Assembly (NCBI GenBank): GCA_028276165.1
Contig: JAPYWV010000007.1
Location: 1 to 38,292, forward strand
DNA: 38,292 nucleotides
Direction of reading: 5' to 3'
Origin: Acidilobaceae archaeon
Lineage (GTDB): Archaea; Thermoproteota; Thermoprotei_A; Sulfolobales; Acidilobaceae
Below the pieces are notes generated by a model. It saw only the letters and a list, made by a program, of their open reading frames with translations. It was not told where the DNA came from and did no database searches. This document shows, in pieces, positions 8,501-16,809 of this stretch. Position 1 is the first letter of the stretch. The number at the start of each line of letters is the position of its first letter. The translations under genes and the position numbers were made by a program.

Positions 8501-9511
8501 GTAGGCGTCAACAACATTCCTTAAACCTACATCCCCCCTGCCCCCGGCCTCGAAGCCTAGGAGGACTCTGAACAATCTAACCTTAGACCCTCTAGGTCTT
8601 CCAGTAGCACTACTAACTATTAATCTTGAAACCCCACTCTTGCCCTTAAGCCTACCTCTATACTCCTCCAGCTCCCTCCTAAGCTCCTCAACCCTCCCTC
8701 TCTGACCGTCCTCTCCACTCTCCTCCTGGAGCCTCGCTAGCTCCCTTTGGATACTAAGGATTTTAAGGCCCACGTCTATATCCTCTCCGCTAAACCCCAC
8801 TATCCTTAGTATGGCATCCACGCTCCTCCCACTCTTAAGGACAGCATCTACGTCGTCGACGAATACGAGCTTAAACCTTAGACCTTCGAGGAGCTCCAGG
8901 TTCTTCCTAGCGAAGGCTATGGTTGTTATCAGTACATCGAAATCCCCTGTTTTCAAGAGCTCTAGGACTTTCTCCTTCTCAGCCTTCCTCATCTTACCAT
9001 GGATGGCTATGATCCTCGGAGTGCACCCGGCATTTGAAGCTAGACTTCGGGCCTTCTCCTCAGCCTGCACTACCAGGGTTGTGGTGGGCACTATTATGTA
9101 CGATTTTTCACCCTTCTCGCAGGCTAGGTACAGGGATGCTATTACACCGAATGTTGTTTTACCAACACCGGTTGGAGCTATTATGGTGAAGCTATCACCT
9201 CTAACAAACCTCTTAATCCACGTCCTCTGAGCCCCCCATGGGGGGTATCCTAGGGTTCTCTCGAAGAACTGGGATAGCCTCCTAGCCTCCTCTTCTAGAA
9301 CGTATATCTCCTTGAACCTACCTAGCGTTCCATTCTCTACAAGAGCTTTGTAGATATCCTCTACGCTAGCACCCTCTCCACCAACCTTAGGCATACACCT
9401 TTCGCATGGGAGGCCTAGGTTTAGCCTAGCCTCACTTATAGTACCACCACAGTTAGGGCAGGCCCTCCTATACAGGCTCCTCCCTATGGTGGGTAGCAAC
9501 GCTTGTACCAT
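5507..9511 (-). CDS. rgy: Reverse gyrase (SF2 helicase-like plus type IA topoisomerase)
   Basis: Introduces positive supercoils into DNA using ATP; a hallmark of hyperthermophiles. Domains in order are an N-terminal zinc finger (C18, C21, C36, C39); a helicase module with Walker A APTGVGKTT (112-120), a DEAD-type box DDVD (219-222) and motif VI QASGRTSR (~565); the start of the topoisomerase with LLVVESPNKA (~655); a second zinc finger CLNC...CPRCGG (~745-765); a TOPRIM motif GTDPDTEGEK (~790); and the active-site tyrosine Y1017 in LITYHRTDST. All key residues are present and no intein is seen. At 1334 aa it is somewhat longer than typical (about 1050-1250). The ATG at 9511 sits close to the expected transcript start of a TATA element at 9529-9536, suggesting a leaderless or near-leaderless mRNA. 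Confidence 0.97.
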   Translation of the reverse strand: MVQALLPTIGRSLYRRACPNCGGTISEARLNLGLPCERCMPKVGGEGASVEDIYKALVENGTLGRFKEIYVLEEEARRLSQFFERTLGYPPWGAQRTWIKRFVRGDSFTIIAPTGVGKTTFGVIASLYLACEKGEKSYIIVPTTTLVVQAEEKARSLASNAGCTPRIIAIHGKMRKAEKEKVLELLKTGDFDVLITTIAFARKNLELLEGLRFKLVFVDDVDAVLKSGRSVDAILRIVGFSGEDIDVGLKILSIQRELARLQEESGEDGQRGRVEELRRELEEYRGRLKGKSGVSRLIVSSATGRPRGSKVRLFRVLLGFEAGGRGDVGLRNVVDAYVIPRGSVEEEVVRIVKRLGSGTLVYVPLDQGIEGAERLAELLRNAGVNAKAYHARTPFRVLREFIDGEVDVLVGVANYYGALVRGIDLPRRVKYAVFAGVPRHKFSADIGEPHPTRLVRILSLLSEVKVNDVAESARRYLAEIRRMIRRFSPAYLQFLTDKVLEGDVESGGRSARILAEAYNFARRALEDEDVWRELEARNDVGVIVEDGRRYLLVADIATYIQASGRTSRLYAGGITKGFSVVVVDNMNVFRGLMERGRTIADIEWREIEDIETDSFVDNLIKEIEEDREKVSRILEGKIVVGELVKSALLVVESPNKARTIASFFGQPSVRVFPGGLRVYEVTIHNLTLSIAASGGHVFDLVPRALENDIPESLGGLVEGDMFGVLLARGNGGRFFIPVFSSIKRCLNCGHQFTDDRSTCPRCGGPMIRDSLNIIEDLRRVAWEVDMVLVGTDPDTEGEKIGWDIALLLKPFNKNIYRLEFHEVTRTALLRALEDALRERRGINEKLVEAQLVRRIEDRWIGFTLSPLLWCYFWPSYCEEMRVKGVYAEIEGCSEKYNFNLSAGRVQTPTLGWVVERYEESKKPINVYTILHNGARLLVLREDEIPPVLGGELKRAARKGEGVEISVREVSREDDVVNPPPPYTTDAMIADASRLLGMGAPETMRIAQDLFEWGLITYHRTDSTRVSDRGLEVAREYLKGRFGDLASTLYKPRRWGEGGAHEAIRPVKPIDAGTLQLLLEEGAIELPGRLTQRHLKLYDMIFRRFIASQMKEANVVRVTYEIDIGGYKLRHSRIVGFKADDDVSRGFTILWPSVRVEEPLKPGPLTVRVSARRIRAKPPYTEGELVEEMKARGIGRPSTYAKIVETLRRRRYIIPLKGKRGYIVASRRGRYVFRFLTKVLAEASEDEYGYLASHLRRVPQLVSEERTRILEKLMDAVEEGRMDWIEVLGGIYSEVEGLSLPIRLVMLNESKAGVEVPDRLRECLGKARMVLMGEV

Positions 9512-9619
9512 AAACTCGCCTTCCCCCCATTTTAATGGTAACCTCTACGATGTTAAAGGTTAAATATCTTAGTTGAACTCCTATCCAGAGGGGCTAGTGT
9601 TAGGGGTAGCTGGGAGGCT
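9512..9619. promoter_or_regulatory. Divergent promoter region, reverse gyrase / HDAC-family gene
   Basis: This 108-bp space separates two divergent genes. ATTTTAAT at 9529-9536 is the likely TATA element for reverse gyrase on the minus strand, about 25 bases from its ATG. TTAAATAT at 9560-9567 is the likely TATA for the plus-strand gene, giving a leader of about 30 bases that contains GGGAGG (9612-9617) just before ATG 9620. The two core promoters are only ~30 bp apart, so their use may be coupled. Confidence 0.5.
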
Positions 9620-10771
9620 ATGGTTAGACGTTTAACTGTACTCTATCACAGCGATTTCAAGGAGCATGATCCAGGTCAGGTGAAGCACCCTGAGGCTCCT
9701 CGGAGGCTCGATATAGCTCTTAAGAGCGTAATGGATGTTGCGAGCTCCACTCCCGGCAATAGGGTATCTGTTGTGGGTGCTCCTAGGGGTAGTCTTGAGG
9801 TGTTTAAAAGGGTTCACGATATAGTCTACGTTGAACGTGTTAAGCTAATACTCAGAACTCGTAGGTTTGAGTGGCTCGATAGGGATACCTATGTGTCGAG
9901 GGGCACCCTGGAGTCCCTTAGGAGGCTTGCTGGTGCAAGTCAGAAGGCTGTAACCCTAGCTCTTAGGGGTGTTAGTAGCTTCATCCTAGGTAGACCTCCA
10001 AGCCACCATGCTGGGGTGAGTGGGAGGGCTATGGGAGCTCCTAGTATGGGGTTCTGTTTGTTTAATGCAACAGCACTAGTGGCTAGAGTGCTCTCAGACC
10101 ATGGTAGGGTTGCTGTTATAGACTTTGACGTACACCATGGTAATGGAACCCAGGAGATATTCTACAGTAACCCTGGCATCCTACACATAGACATCCACGT
10201 CGACCCATCGGTATCATACCCGGGCACAGGGTACCCCGAGGATGTAGGTGAGGGTGAGGGTGCTGGGACTAAGGTCAACATAGTAACCCCCCACATGGCA
10301 GGCGACGACATATACAGGAATGCCCTAAGGCTTGTGGAAGCCATACTAGACTCTTGGAAGCCAGACTACATAGTAGTCTCGGCGGGGTTCGACGCGTATA
10401 GAGGTGATAACGAGATGGTTCTAATGAACGTGGGGACGAGATTCTACTACACCATAGGTCGAATGCTATCCACTAAAGCCAAAGCAGTGGTATCCGTACT
10501 AGAGGGGGGTTACGGTTCAGGGCTTGAAAGAGCGTTAAAAGCGTACATAGCGGGGATTACAGGGCTAAAAGACTGGCCCTGGGACCCCACATCGCAGAGC
10601 AGTAATACAGCGTGGAGGACCTATAGGATGTATAGGAGGCTAACCATAGCAAGCATACTAAAACACAGGAAAATAAGCTTACCCAAGAGGATAGCTAGAA
10701 TAGCCAAGGCTCTTGGGCCGAGGGTGAAGGTGAAGAGGAGGAAGAGGAGGTTCAGGAGGTACATTTTCTGA
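9620..10771 (+). CDS. Histone deacetylase-superfamily amidohydrolase (AcuC/AphA/HDAC class II type)
   Basis: A zinc-dependent deacetylase of the arginase-deacetylase fold. Motifs seen are the N-terminal HPE (KHPEAPRRL), the catalytic His pair PSHHA (H129, H130), VIDFDVHHGNGT with zinc ligands D170 and H172, SAGFDAY with the third zinc ligand D258, and the transition-state tyrosine Y298 in EGGYGSG. All catalytic residues are present. Known archaeal and bacterial relatives act on acetylated proteins, polyamines or acetoin pathway targets; the substrate here cannot be read. The last ~50 residues are strongly basic (around 20 Lys/Arg, ending KVKRRKRRFRRYIF), an addition not needed for catalysis that could bind nucleic acid or the ribosome. 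It is divergent from reverse gyrase. Confidence 0.93.
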   Translation: MVRRLTVLYHSDFKEHDPGQVKHPEAPRRLDIALKSVMDVASSTPGNRVSVVGAPRGSLEVFKRVHDIVYVERVKLILRTRRFEWLDRDTYVSRGTLESLRRLAGASQKAVTLALRGVSSFILGRPPSHHAGVSGRAMGAPSMGFCLFNATALVARVLSDHGRVAVIDFDVHHGNGTQEIFYSNPGILHIDIHVDPSVSYPGTGYPEDVGEGEGAGTKVNIVTPHMAGDDIYRNALRLVEAILDSWKPDYIVVSAGFDAYRGDNEMVLMNVGTRFYYTIGRMLSTKAKAVVSVLEGGYGSGLERALKAYIAGITGLKDWPWDPTSQSSNTAWRTYRMYRRLTIASILKHRKISLPKRIARIAKALGPRVKVKRRKRRFRRYIF

Positions 10772-10792
10772 TTCCAGGTGTAGGGTCGCCGG

Positions 10793-12103
10793 CTAGCTTT
10801 CCATGGTAACACCTAGCTTTGATACGAGGATATGGGGTACTATGGATGGCGTGTCAACCTCCCACCATTGTATGGGCCATCTCTCCCTCGATAGCTCCTC
10901 TATGTTCGCTATGAGCTCCGGTAGTCTCCCCGTTAGCCTGGCTCTCCTAGAGCATGCTACCGGTTTACCATTCCTCACTACTATGAGAGCATCCCTGGTC
11001 ACGGTTGAGAACACGCCTTCCAAGTAGTTTTGGAATCTAGTGTACCAGTTGTTGGTAGCGTACACGCCATCCCCTAGGGCTTCTAGGAGCTCCTCCTCCC
11101 TAAGGGAGCCCCCCTCTACTTCGATGTTGAAAACCCTTGGTAGTACCCATCCAGCGTTCCCCGTCGACTCCCCACCCACGAGCTTCGCTGTTTTAGTATT
11201 GTGTAGGAACCCTCCGAAGACGCCTTTCTCCACTATAGCTTTATCTCTTGTAGCTACACCCTCATCATCTAGACTCCTATAGCCTGGTAGGCTGGGGTTT
11301 AGGGGTACATCTTTTAGTGTTAGCTTCTCGCTCGCTATAACATCCCCCCTCTGCCTCCCCTGGAGGAAGCTTAGACCGAATATGACTGAGCCTGCTGAGG
11401 CTGCGAACGCCACGTGCTCCATGAGGTTCCCCGCTACCATCGGTGATAGTAGGACTCTATAGGTGCCACTCTCCACCCTCTCCAGTGGTAGTGTTGAGCA
11501 TAGGTTTGCTAGCTCCCAAGCCTTATCTATGGCTTTTAAAGCTAGCCTCGGCTCGTACCCTGTTGAAACCCAAGCCCATTGACCGCTACTCTCACCCCTG
11601 AAAACCCTCATATACCCGTTGAAGCTTGTAACCTCGAAGCCTGCATCGAGCCCGTTACTCCCCAGCATGTGTACATTGTTGTACTCTAGGCTAACCATCC
11701 CAGCTACATTGCCGTAACCACTTACATCCACATCCTCAACGATCCTAACCGCGTCTCCGGCTACGCTTAGATCCCTCACCCTAGGGTCCATGGCGGATGA
11801 GGGTTTACCCGTTGGCTGGGGTAGTGGAGCGTATAGTGGTGATGGCTGGAGCTTCTCCACTAGCGTCGCAGTCCTAGCTACGGCATCCACCGGATCCCTG
11901 GATGTGTAGGTTGAAACTGCTATCCTACCAGCTTTAGCCATGTAAACGCTTACAATGTAATCCCTCCAAGCCTGGGTTACCGTTACCTCCCCGTTAGCGT
12001 ACTTAACCATTATCGAGTCTCTGGTTGCAATAGCTACGATGTACTCGTCAACAAGCCCCCTAAGCCTCTCAACTATAGACTCTGCTAGGCTCCTAGAGCT
12101 CAC
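10793..12103 (-). CDS. tldE: TldE/PmbA-family subunit of the TldD-TldE protease
   Basis: The non-catalytic partner of the TldD/TldE zinc protease, which in bacteria matures microcin peptides and degrades unfolded peptides through a channel. Family features are the N-terminal domain with VMVKYANGEVTVTQ-like strands, the central region DPVDAVARTATLVEKL, the NLMEHVAFAASAG segment aligning with the TldD metal site but lacking HExxxH, and the C-terminal DEGVATRDKAIVEKGVFGGFLHNTKTA stretch typical of this family. At 436 aa, length is normal. Its ATG overlaps the tldD stop by 4 bases, so the two are translationally coupled. Confidence 0.9.
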   Translation of the reverse strand: MSSRSLAESIVERLRGLVDEYIVAIATRDSIMVKYANGEVTVTQAWRDYIVSVYMAKAGRIAVSTYTSRDPVDAVARTATLVEKLQPSPLYAPLPQPTGKPSSAMDPRVRDLSVAGDAVRIVEDVDVSGYGNVAGMVSLEYNNVHMLGSNGLDAGFEVTSFNGYMRVFRGESSGQWAWVSTGYEPRLALKAIDKAWELANLCSTLPLERVESGTYRVLLSPMVAGNLMEHVAFAASAGSVIFGLSFLQGRQRGDVIASEKLTLKDVPLNPSLPGYRSLDDEGVATRDKAIVEKGVFGGFLHNTKTAKLVGGESTGNAGWVLPRVFNIEVEGGSLREEELLEALGDGVYATNNWYTRFQNYLEGVFSTVTRDALIVVRNGKPVACSRRARLTGRLPELIANIEELSRERWPIQWWEVDTPSIVPHILVSKLGVTMES

Positions 12104-13518
12104 CCTACAACCACCCCTCTAAGCCTAACATGAGGTCCTCCCATCCACACAGGCATGGGCTGCGATGGCTCCCCCTTACCGCAGGTCCCTGCCGAGAACT
12201 CCAGGTCTCTACCTACGGCGTCTATGCTTGAATAGTAGTCCCTGGTGTTTATCTCCAACACTACATCCCTAACGGGCTCCTCAAGCCTCCCATTTCTCAC
12301 CATGTATGCTTCGAGGCCAACGTATCTTGCAACCCACCTGTAGTCGTCTATATTCCACTCCATGTACTTCCTTATGTAGACACCCTCCTTGACACCCTCT
12401 AGGAGCTCCTCAAACCTGTAATCCCCTGGTGCCATGTAGGTGTTAGCCATCCTGACTATAGGCTCGCTCCTGTAATCTGTTGCCCTGGCTGAAGCGTTGC
12501 TCTCAACACCGTAGACTGAGGCTGTCTCCCTATTGTGTAGGAGCTCTCCAAGCCTACCCCTATCTATTAGAACCCTCCTCCTAGCGGGTACACCCTCATC
12601 ATCGTATAGGTAGAAGCCATAGCTATCCGGTATCGTCGGGTCATCGTATACTGTTACATGGGGGCTGCCTATTATGGGGTCCTTGTAGCCCCTCCTATAG
12701 CTTAAACCAGCCTGTGCAGCCTCCCTACCGAGGATCCTATCAGCTTCACTAGGGTGGCCTATGGATTCGTGGACTGATAGGCCTACTATCTCTGGTGAGA
12801 GTATGACATCCATCCTACCACGTGGCGGGCTCCCTGCTTTAACGAGGTTTACGTAGAGGCTCTCAACATCACCCCTCATCTCCGAATCAAATCTAAGCCT
12901 TTCAACTAGCTCGAAGCCACCGGAGCCTGCAACCATGTTCCACCTGTTAGCCCTCCTATCACCAGTTGTAGCTGAGAGGTTGTACGTTACGGAGACCCTG
13001 GGTATAACGCTCTCAACCAGGCCTCCATCGCTTGTAACGACTAGCTTACGCTCTACAACCTCGTTGTAGACGACAGTGTAGCTAGTCAACCTAACGGGAT
13101 CCCTAGGGGCATCCAAACCCTTAACCCTCTCCTGAACCTCCCTAATCTTATCCTCAACACTAAGGCCATCGAGGGGTCTGACCTCCAAAACCCTATAGCT
13201 AGCACTACCAAGCCTAGCAGGGCTCATAGAGATCCTACTCTTAACCCGGAGCGATGAGGCTCTAGCAGAGGATACAGCCCTGGAGAGGGCATCCCTAAGA
13301 CCCTCACGTGTCACATCAGAGGTAGCGGAGAACCCGAGACCACCATTGTATAGGACCCTGAAGGAGACACCCAAATCAACACCGGTATGAGCTCCAGCAA
13401 GAACACCGTTAATGAAGAATAACTGTGTAAACCCCCTACTGTGAAAACGAGCCTCAACATACTCGAAACCAGGACCGGTAACACTCTCAACAAAACTCCT
13501 CAGCACATCCACATCCAA
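12100..13518 (-). CDS. tldD: TldD metalloprotease subunit
   Basis: The catalytic subunit of the TldD-TldE complex. The zinc motif HESIGH is at residues 250-255 (H250, E251, H255), followed by SEADRILGREAAQ as in the family, and the C-terminal half carries DDEGVPARRRVLIDRGRLGELLHN and a late Cys-Gly-Lys-Gly segment near the end (FSAGTCGKGEPSQPMP), all characteristic. The length of 472 aa is usual. The chosen start is TTG 13518; GTG 13512 is an in-frame alternative. No purine-rich ribosome site precedes it, while a TATA-like TTATTTAAG lies at about 13551-13560, consistent with a short-leader mRNA. It forms a two-gene operon with tldE. Confidence 0.95.
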   Translation of the reverse strand: MDVDVLRSFVESVTGPGFEYVEARFHSRGFTQLFFINGVLAGAHTGVDLGVSFRVLYNGGLGFSATSDVTREGLRDALSRAVSSARASSLRVKSRISMSPARLGSASYRVLEVRPLDGLSVEDKIREVQERVKGLDAPRDPVRLTSYTVVYNEVVERKLVVTSDGGLVESVIPRVSVTYNLSATTGDRRANRWNMVAGSGGFELVERLRFDSEMRGDVESLYVNLVKAGSPPRGRMDVILSPEIVGLSVHESIGHPSEADRILGREAAQAGLSYRRGYKDPIIGSPHVTVYDDPTIPDSYGFYLYDDEGVPARRRVLIDRGRLGELLHNRETASVYGVESNASARATDYRSEPIVRMANTYMAPGDYRFEELLEGVKEGVYIRKYMEWNIDDYRWVARYVGLEAYMVRNGRLEEPVRDVVLEINTRDYYSSIDAVGRDLEFSAGTCGKGEPSQPMPVWMGGPHVRLRGVVVG

Positions 13519-13713
13519 ACCATAGCACCAGGAGGGGGAGCGTAGCTGGAGCTTAAATAAGGGGATTTAAGCTTAGGCAAACACATATCCTAAAGGATGA
13601 CCGGACGACGGTCGCCAGAGCTCTAGAGCGATGAAGAACGAATTCCCCAAGGGGACCTCCTGGTAGCATGGATTCAGCTAGTGGAGCTCCAATAACTGTT
13701 TGTTGTAAGCTAG

Positions 13714-15108
13714 CTACTCCCTCTCCAGCTCTCTCACCGCTTCCTCGAATATGTTAAGCCCTATCTCCAGGTGCCTTTGTGTGATCACTAGTGGGGCCAT
13801 GAACCTCATTACGTTAGCGTAGTGGCCGCACGTGTGCATTAGAACCCCCTTCTCGAAGAGCTTCCTCCTCAGCTTTGATGCTAGCTGTGTTCCAGGCTTC
13901 TTGGAGCTTCTATCCTCTACAAGCTCTATCCCGATCATGAACCCTAACCCCCTCACATCCCCTATTATCCTGCTCTGCTCCATGATCTCCTGGAACCTTT
14001 TGAGCGCTCTAGACCCCATGTACCGTGTCCTCTCAAGTAGGTTTCTCGACTCAATGTAGTCTATGACGGCTGATCCAGCAGCCAGAGCTAGCGGGTTCGC
14101 TCTAAAAGTTCCAAAGTGGAACCCCTCTTCTAGCTTCTCATCTAGATCTCTCCTGTAGGCAACATATGATACTGGTATACCATTTCCTATGGCTTTAGAT
14201 ATACACATTATGTCCGGGGTTACATTGTAGTGGTCTACAGCCCACCACTCACCAGTCCTACCCACCCCTGTTTGAACCTCATCCACTATTAGTAGAACAC
14301 CATGCCTATCCGCTATCTCACGAAGGCCCTTGAGGAAGCCCTTTGGTGGTACTATGTAGCCTCCCTCGCCTTGGATCGGCTCGACTATTATAGCTGCTAC
14401 ATCGCCAACACCGCTATAGGGGTCTTCAAGAAGATGGTCTATGTAGTTTAGGACTGCTAGCCCGCACTCCTCCTCATCCCTTGCTGGAAACGGGCACCTA
14501 TACGGATACGGGTATGGGACCCTAACAACGTTGGTTAGGGGGACGCCTGCATATAGTTGTAAGTTTCTTTTAGCAGTAAGCATAACGGCACCTTGGTGAA
14601 CTCCATGGTATGCACCTTCAAATGCTACGACCATGGATTTCCTCGTAACCCACCTAGCTATGGCTATAGCGGCCTCACAGGAGCTAGCTCCAGTCACAGA
14701 CGTCATCACCTTAGCTTTACCCCTCAAACCCTTTGGTAGGATGGAGTGTAGTCGTTTAAGGAACTCTATCCTAACCTCACTTGGTATCTCGCTCATCCAA
14801 TGCCAGTACTTGTCGAGCTGCCTCCTGATAGCCTCGAGGACATAGGGGTTCCTATGACCAACGTTTAGAACAGCAATACCGGCAACCCAGTCAACGTAAT
14901 AGTTGCCATCAACATCCCTAATAGTAGCACCCATAGCAGAGTCTATGGCGAAGGGGAACAACTTAGGGTATATCACACTTGAGGTTTCAAGCTCCCTCTG
15001 AGCGGAGAGGAGCTCCAAAGACCTAGGGCCTGGAGGCTTAACCCTGATCAAGGGGGCCTCGCTAAAGCTAAGAGACTCAAGCTCCTCCTCCAAACCCAAA
15101 ACCCACAC
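13714..15108 (-). CDS. Class III (omega) PLP aminotransferase, ornithine/GABA type or archaeal amino-acid racemase
   Basis: A PLP enzyme of the acetylornithine/ornithine/4-aminobutyrate aminotransferase family. Visible features are the VTGASSCEAAIAIAR cofactor-phosphate loop, the AFEGAYHG segment, EPIQGEGGY, DEVQTGVGRTG with the PLP-pyridine Asp, the Schiff-base lysine K305 in CISKAIGNG, and HFGTFRANPLA. Length 464 aa. Some thermophilic archaeal members with this architecture are amino-acid racemases rather than transaminases, so the reaction is uncertain. The start GTG 15108 follows an A/T-rich promoter (TTTATTAG and TATATAC elements near 15130-15145) at about the right distance for leaderless expression. 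It is a monocistronic gene: the next minus-strand gene has its own promoter. Confidence 0.92.
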   Translation of the reverse strand: MWVLGLEEELESLSFSEAPLIRVKPPGPRSLELLSAQRELETSSVIYPKLFPFAIDSAMGATIRDVDGNYYVDWVAGIAVLNVGHRNPYVLEAIRRQLDKYWHWMSEIPSEVRIEFLKRLHSILPKGLRGKAKVMTSVTGASSCEAAIAIARWVTRKSMVVAFEGAYHGVHQGAVMLTAKRNLQLYAGVPLTNVVRVPYPYPYRCPFPARDEEECGLAVLNYIDHLLEDPYSGVGDVAAIIVEPIQGEGGYIVPPKGFLKGLREIADRHGVLLIVDEVQTGVGRTGEWWAVDHYNVTPDIMCISKAIGNGIPVSYVAYRRDLDEKLEEGFHFGTFRANPLALAAGSAVIDYIESRNLLERTRYMGSRALKRFQEIMEQSRIIGDVRGLGFMIGIELVEDRSSKKPGTQLASKLRRKLFEKGVLMHTCGHYANVMRFMAPLVITQRHLEIGLNIFEEAVRELERE

Positions 15109-15223
15109 CCTGCAATCCTAGGACAGCAAGAACTAATAAATCTGTATATAACTATAACTATAGGAATGATGAGGATCAGCAGACATAGAGTGTACGGGAA
15201 GGCTTAAACCCCCAGCAACAAGA

Positions 15224-15616
15224 CTACACTATTTCCATGACTGGTGGGAACCTTCTAAAGAACACTTTACCAGTCTTAACATCCAATACTATCTCATAGG
15301 GCTCCATGATATCCATACCTATTACAGCAGGGTACCTAAGCCCACTTATAACCCCGAATACATGGCTTAAGGGGAGCTCGGAAACCCTCAATTGTAACCC
15401 TTGCTACAAGCTCTCCAACAAGTATGCCCTGCTACCCCTAGTCGCTAATAATACCTCTCTAGGCTTATCAAACCTGGTATAACCTAACTTCTCTGCAACA
15501 CCTACATCCACAAAACTCCTAGTAACACCTCTATCGAAGAGGGCCTCCACCTCAACACTCCTACCTCCAACAGTTAAAGTAACCCTGCCCATGATACGAG
15601 AGATCACTAGGAACAC
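15224..15616 (-). pseudogene. Retropepsin-like (clan AA) aspartyl protease gene, interrupted by an in-frame TAG
   Basis: The first part (15616-15404) reads as a retropepsin-like N-terminal half: MGRVTLTVGGRSVEVEALF then DRGVTRSFVD, where active relatives have DTGAT/S. It ends at a TAG (15406-15404). The same frame continues without another stop to a TAG at 15226-15224 and encodes the expected second half (VISGLRYPAVIGMDIMEPYE, IVLDVKTGKVFFRR), which ends like this family. No frameshift is needed: one amber codon separates the halves, which together give about 120-130 residues, the normal size. With the Thr-to-Arg change at the catalytic DTG, decay is the simplest reading. GTGATC upstream of ATG 15592 supports that codon as the original start. 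Confidence 0.75.
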
Positions 15617-15940
15617 CTCTACACTTAAACTCCCACATTTATGGTAACCTTTAGGGTATTTATGCTTCAGATAACAATAAGTGGAAGCTACCGTCCACTC
15701 TACATGTGTAGTGGCTAAGAGTTTCTAAAAACACTCTTTTAGGTAACCGGCTAGTGAAGCTCTACATGTCAAGGTCACATAACCCCTCTACCTAACGATA
15801 GCAGGTCCCCGAGTACACTAGGTGTCTCACAGGTACTCTTTAAGTCCTTACATGATTCAGCCCTTAAGGTTACCATGGACACTCATTTAGGCCGTCTAGG
15901 CCTAGTAATAGGTTGTGATTAAGCCGGGGGACGGCAACGG
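15617..15940. other. Intergenic space without a recognisable gene
   Basis: No convincing coding frame on either strand. A weak hairpin (AGAGT...ACTCT) followed by TTTT lies at 15717-15741 and could act as a plus-strand terminator, although no plus-strand gene ends here. GTATTTATG at about 15657-15665 is A/T rich but orients to no obvious gene. The stretch marks the 3' boundary of the restriction operon and the upstream side of the broken protease gene. Confidence 0.4.
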
Positions 15941-16804
15941 CTAGGATTGAGTTTTAAGCTCTCCAGGCTTTATACTCCACTCTCCTAGCTTCACGAGCAA
16001 TATCTCTAGCTCCTCCGGTGTAAGAACTACTAGATCGTAGGGTCTCTTACCCCTCCTCTCCTCCTCTATCTTCATTCTTATCTCGTTAATCCTAGCACGT
16101 TCATGGGGGGAGACGAGATAGACCACAACGAATCTTGCCTGTGGGAAGCACGTTGATAGTTCGTCGAATTCAGCACTATACTCCTTTGCTCTCTTGGCGA
16201 GGTCTCTGAGGACTCCTCCTCTTATCAATATTATGACCTTTGGTTCGTGAGGGCTGGGGGGTATCGCGCAGTCTATCTCCCTCTCCTTACCCTCACATCT
16301 AACCTTTACCTTTCCAACGTTAAAACCTCTACTCCTTAGGAAATCTACTACGTAGCTTTCAGCGGTCCGACCTCTGTAATGGCGTTTTTGATGCTCCTCC
16401 CAGTTCTTGTAGAACTTGTATAGGAGCGTTTCAAGGCTGAGAGGATGTCGTAGGTGCTCCACTATTATGCTAACGAAGATGTTCAGCTTCCTCTCATCTA
16501 TAGCTGATCTTAGGGAGTACACGTCTTTAATGTTGTAAAGTCTCTCTAGCTCTCTTTCACTAAAACCACATATTGTAGTGAAGAATGGTACCATGACCTT
16601 AGGATCCTCCATAATAAGCCCCCTTATATCAGCTCCGCTTGCCCTATCAAACCTCACTATACCCGTCTCCCGTTCGAAGAGCTTTGAATTCTCTAGTATA
16701 CTCCCAATCCTCCTCGCCATGTTATCCAAGCTCTCATATAGTTGTGGGAGCTCACTGTAATTAGGTCTGGGTATCTTCCTTAGAATCTCGTCTGTGACGC
16801 TCAA
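15941..16804 (-). CDS. Putative type II restriction endonuclease partner of the adjacent methyltransferase
   Basis: This 287-aa protein is not firmly recognised. It sits 5 bases after a TaqI-like DNA methyltransferase gene, the usual place for the cognate endonuclease. The N-terminal half is helical. Residues ~146-205 resemble a PD-(D/E)XK core: a helix AESYVVDFLRSRGF with a Glu, then a strand KEREIDCAI with the Asp, then KVIILIRGG. In the usual motif the last strand reads ExK; here it reads LIR, so either the core is modified or the active site uses other residues. The start is TTG 16804 with AGGTG upstream. It is last in the six-gene minus-strand operon. Confidence in nuclease function rests mainly on context. 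Confidence 0.55.
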   Translation of the reverse strand: MSVTDEILRKIPRPNYSELPQLYESLDNMARRIGSILENSKLFERETGIVRFDRASGADIRGLIMEDPKVMVPFFTTICGFSERELERLYNIKDVYSLRSAIDERKLNIFVSIIVEHLRHPLSLETLLYKFYKNWEEHQKRHYRGRTAESYVVDFLRSRGFNVGKVKVRCEGKEREIDCAIPPSPHEPKVIILIRGGVLRDLAKRAKEYSAEFDELSTCFPQARFVVVYLVSPHERARINEIRMKIEEERRGKRPYDLVVLTPEELEILLVKLGEWSIKPGELKTQS

Positions 16805-16809
16805 AGGGC

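Noticed and set aside
5507-9511. Intein or helicase/topoisomerase split explaining the long reverse gyrase
   Set aside because: No intein splice-block motifs seen; the frame is continuous with all domains in normal order.
15164-15175. ATGATGA as a C box of a C/D guide RNA
   Set aside because: No CTGA D box follows at a suitable distance.
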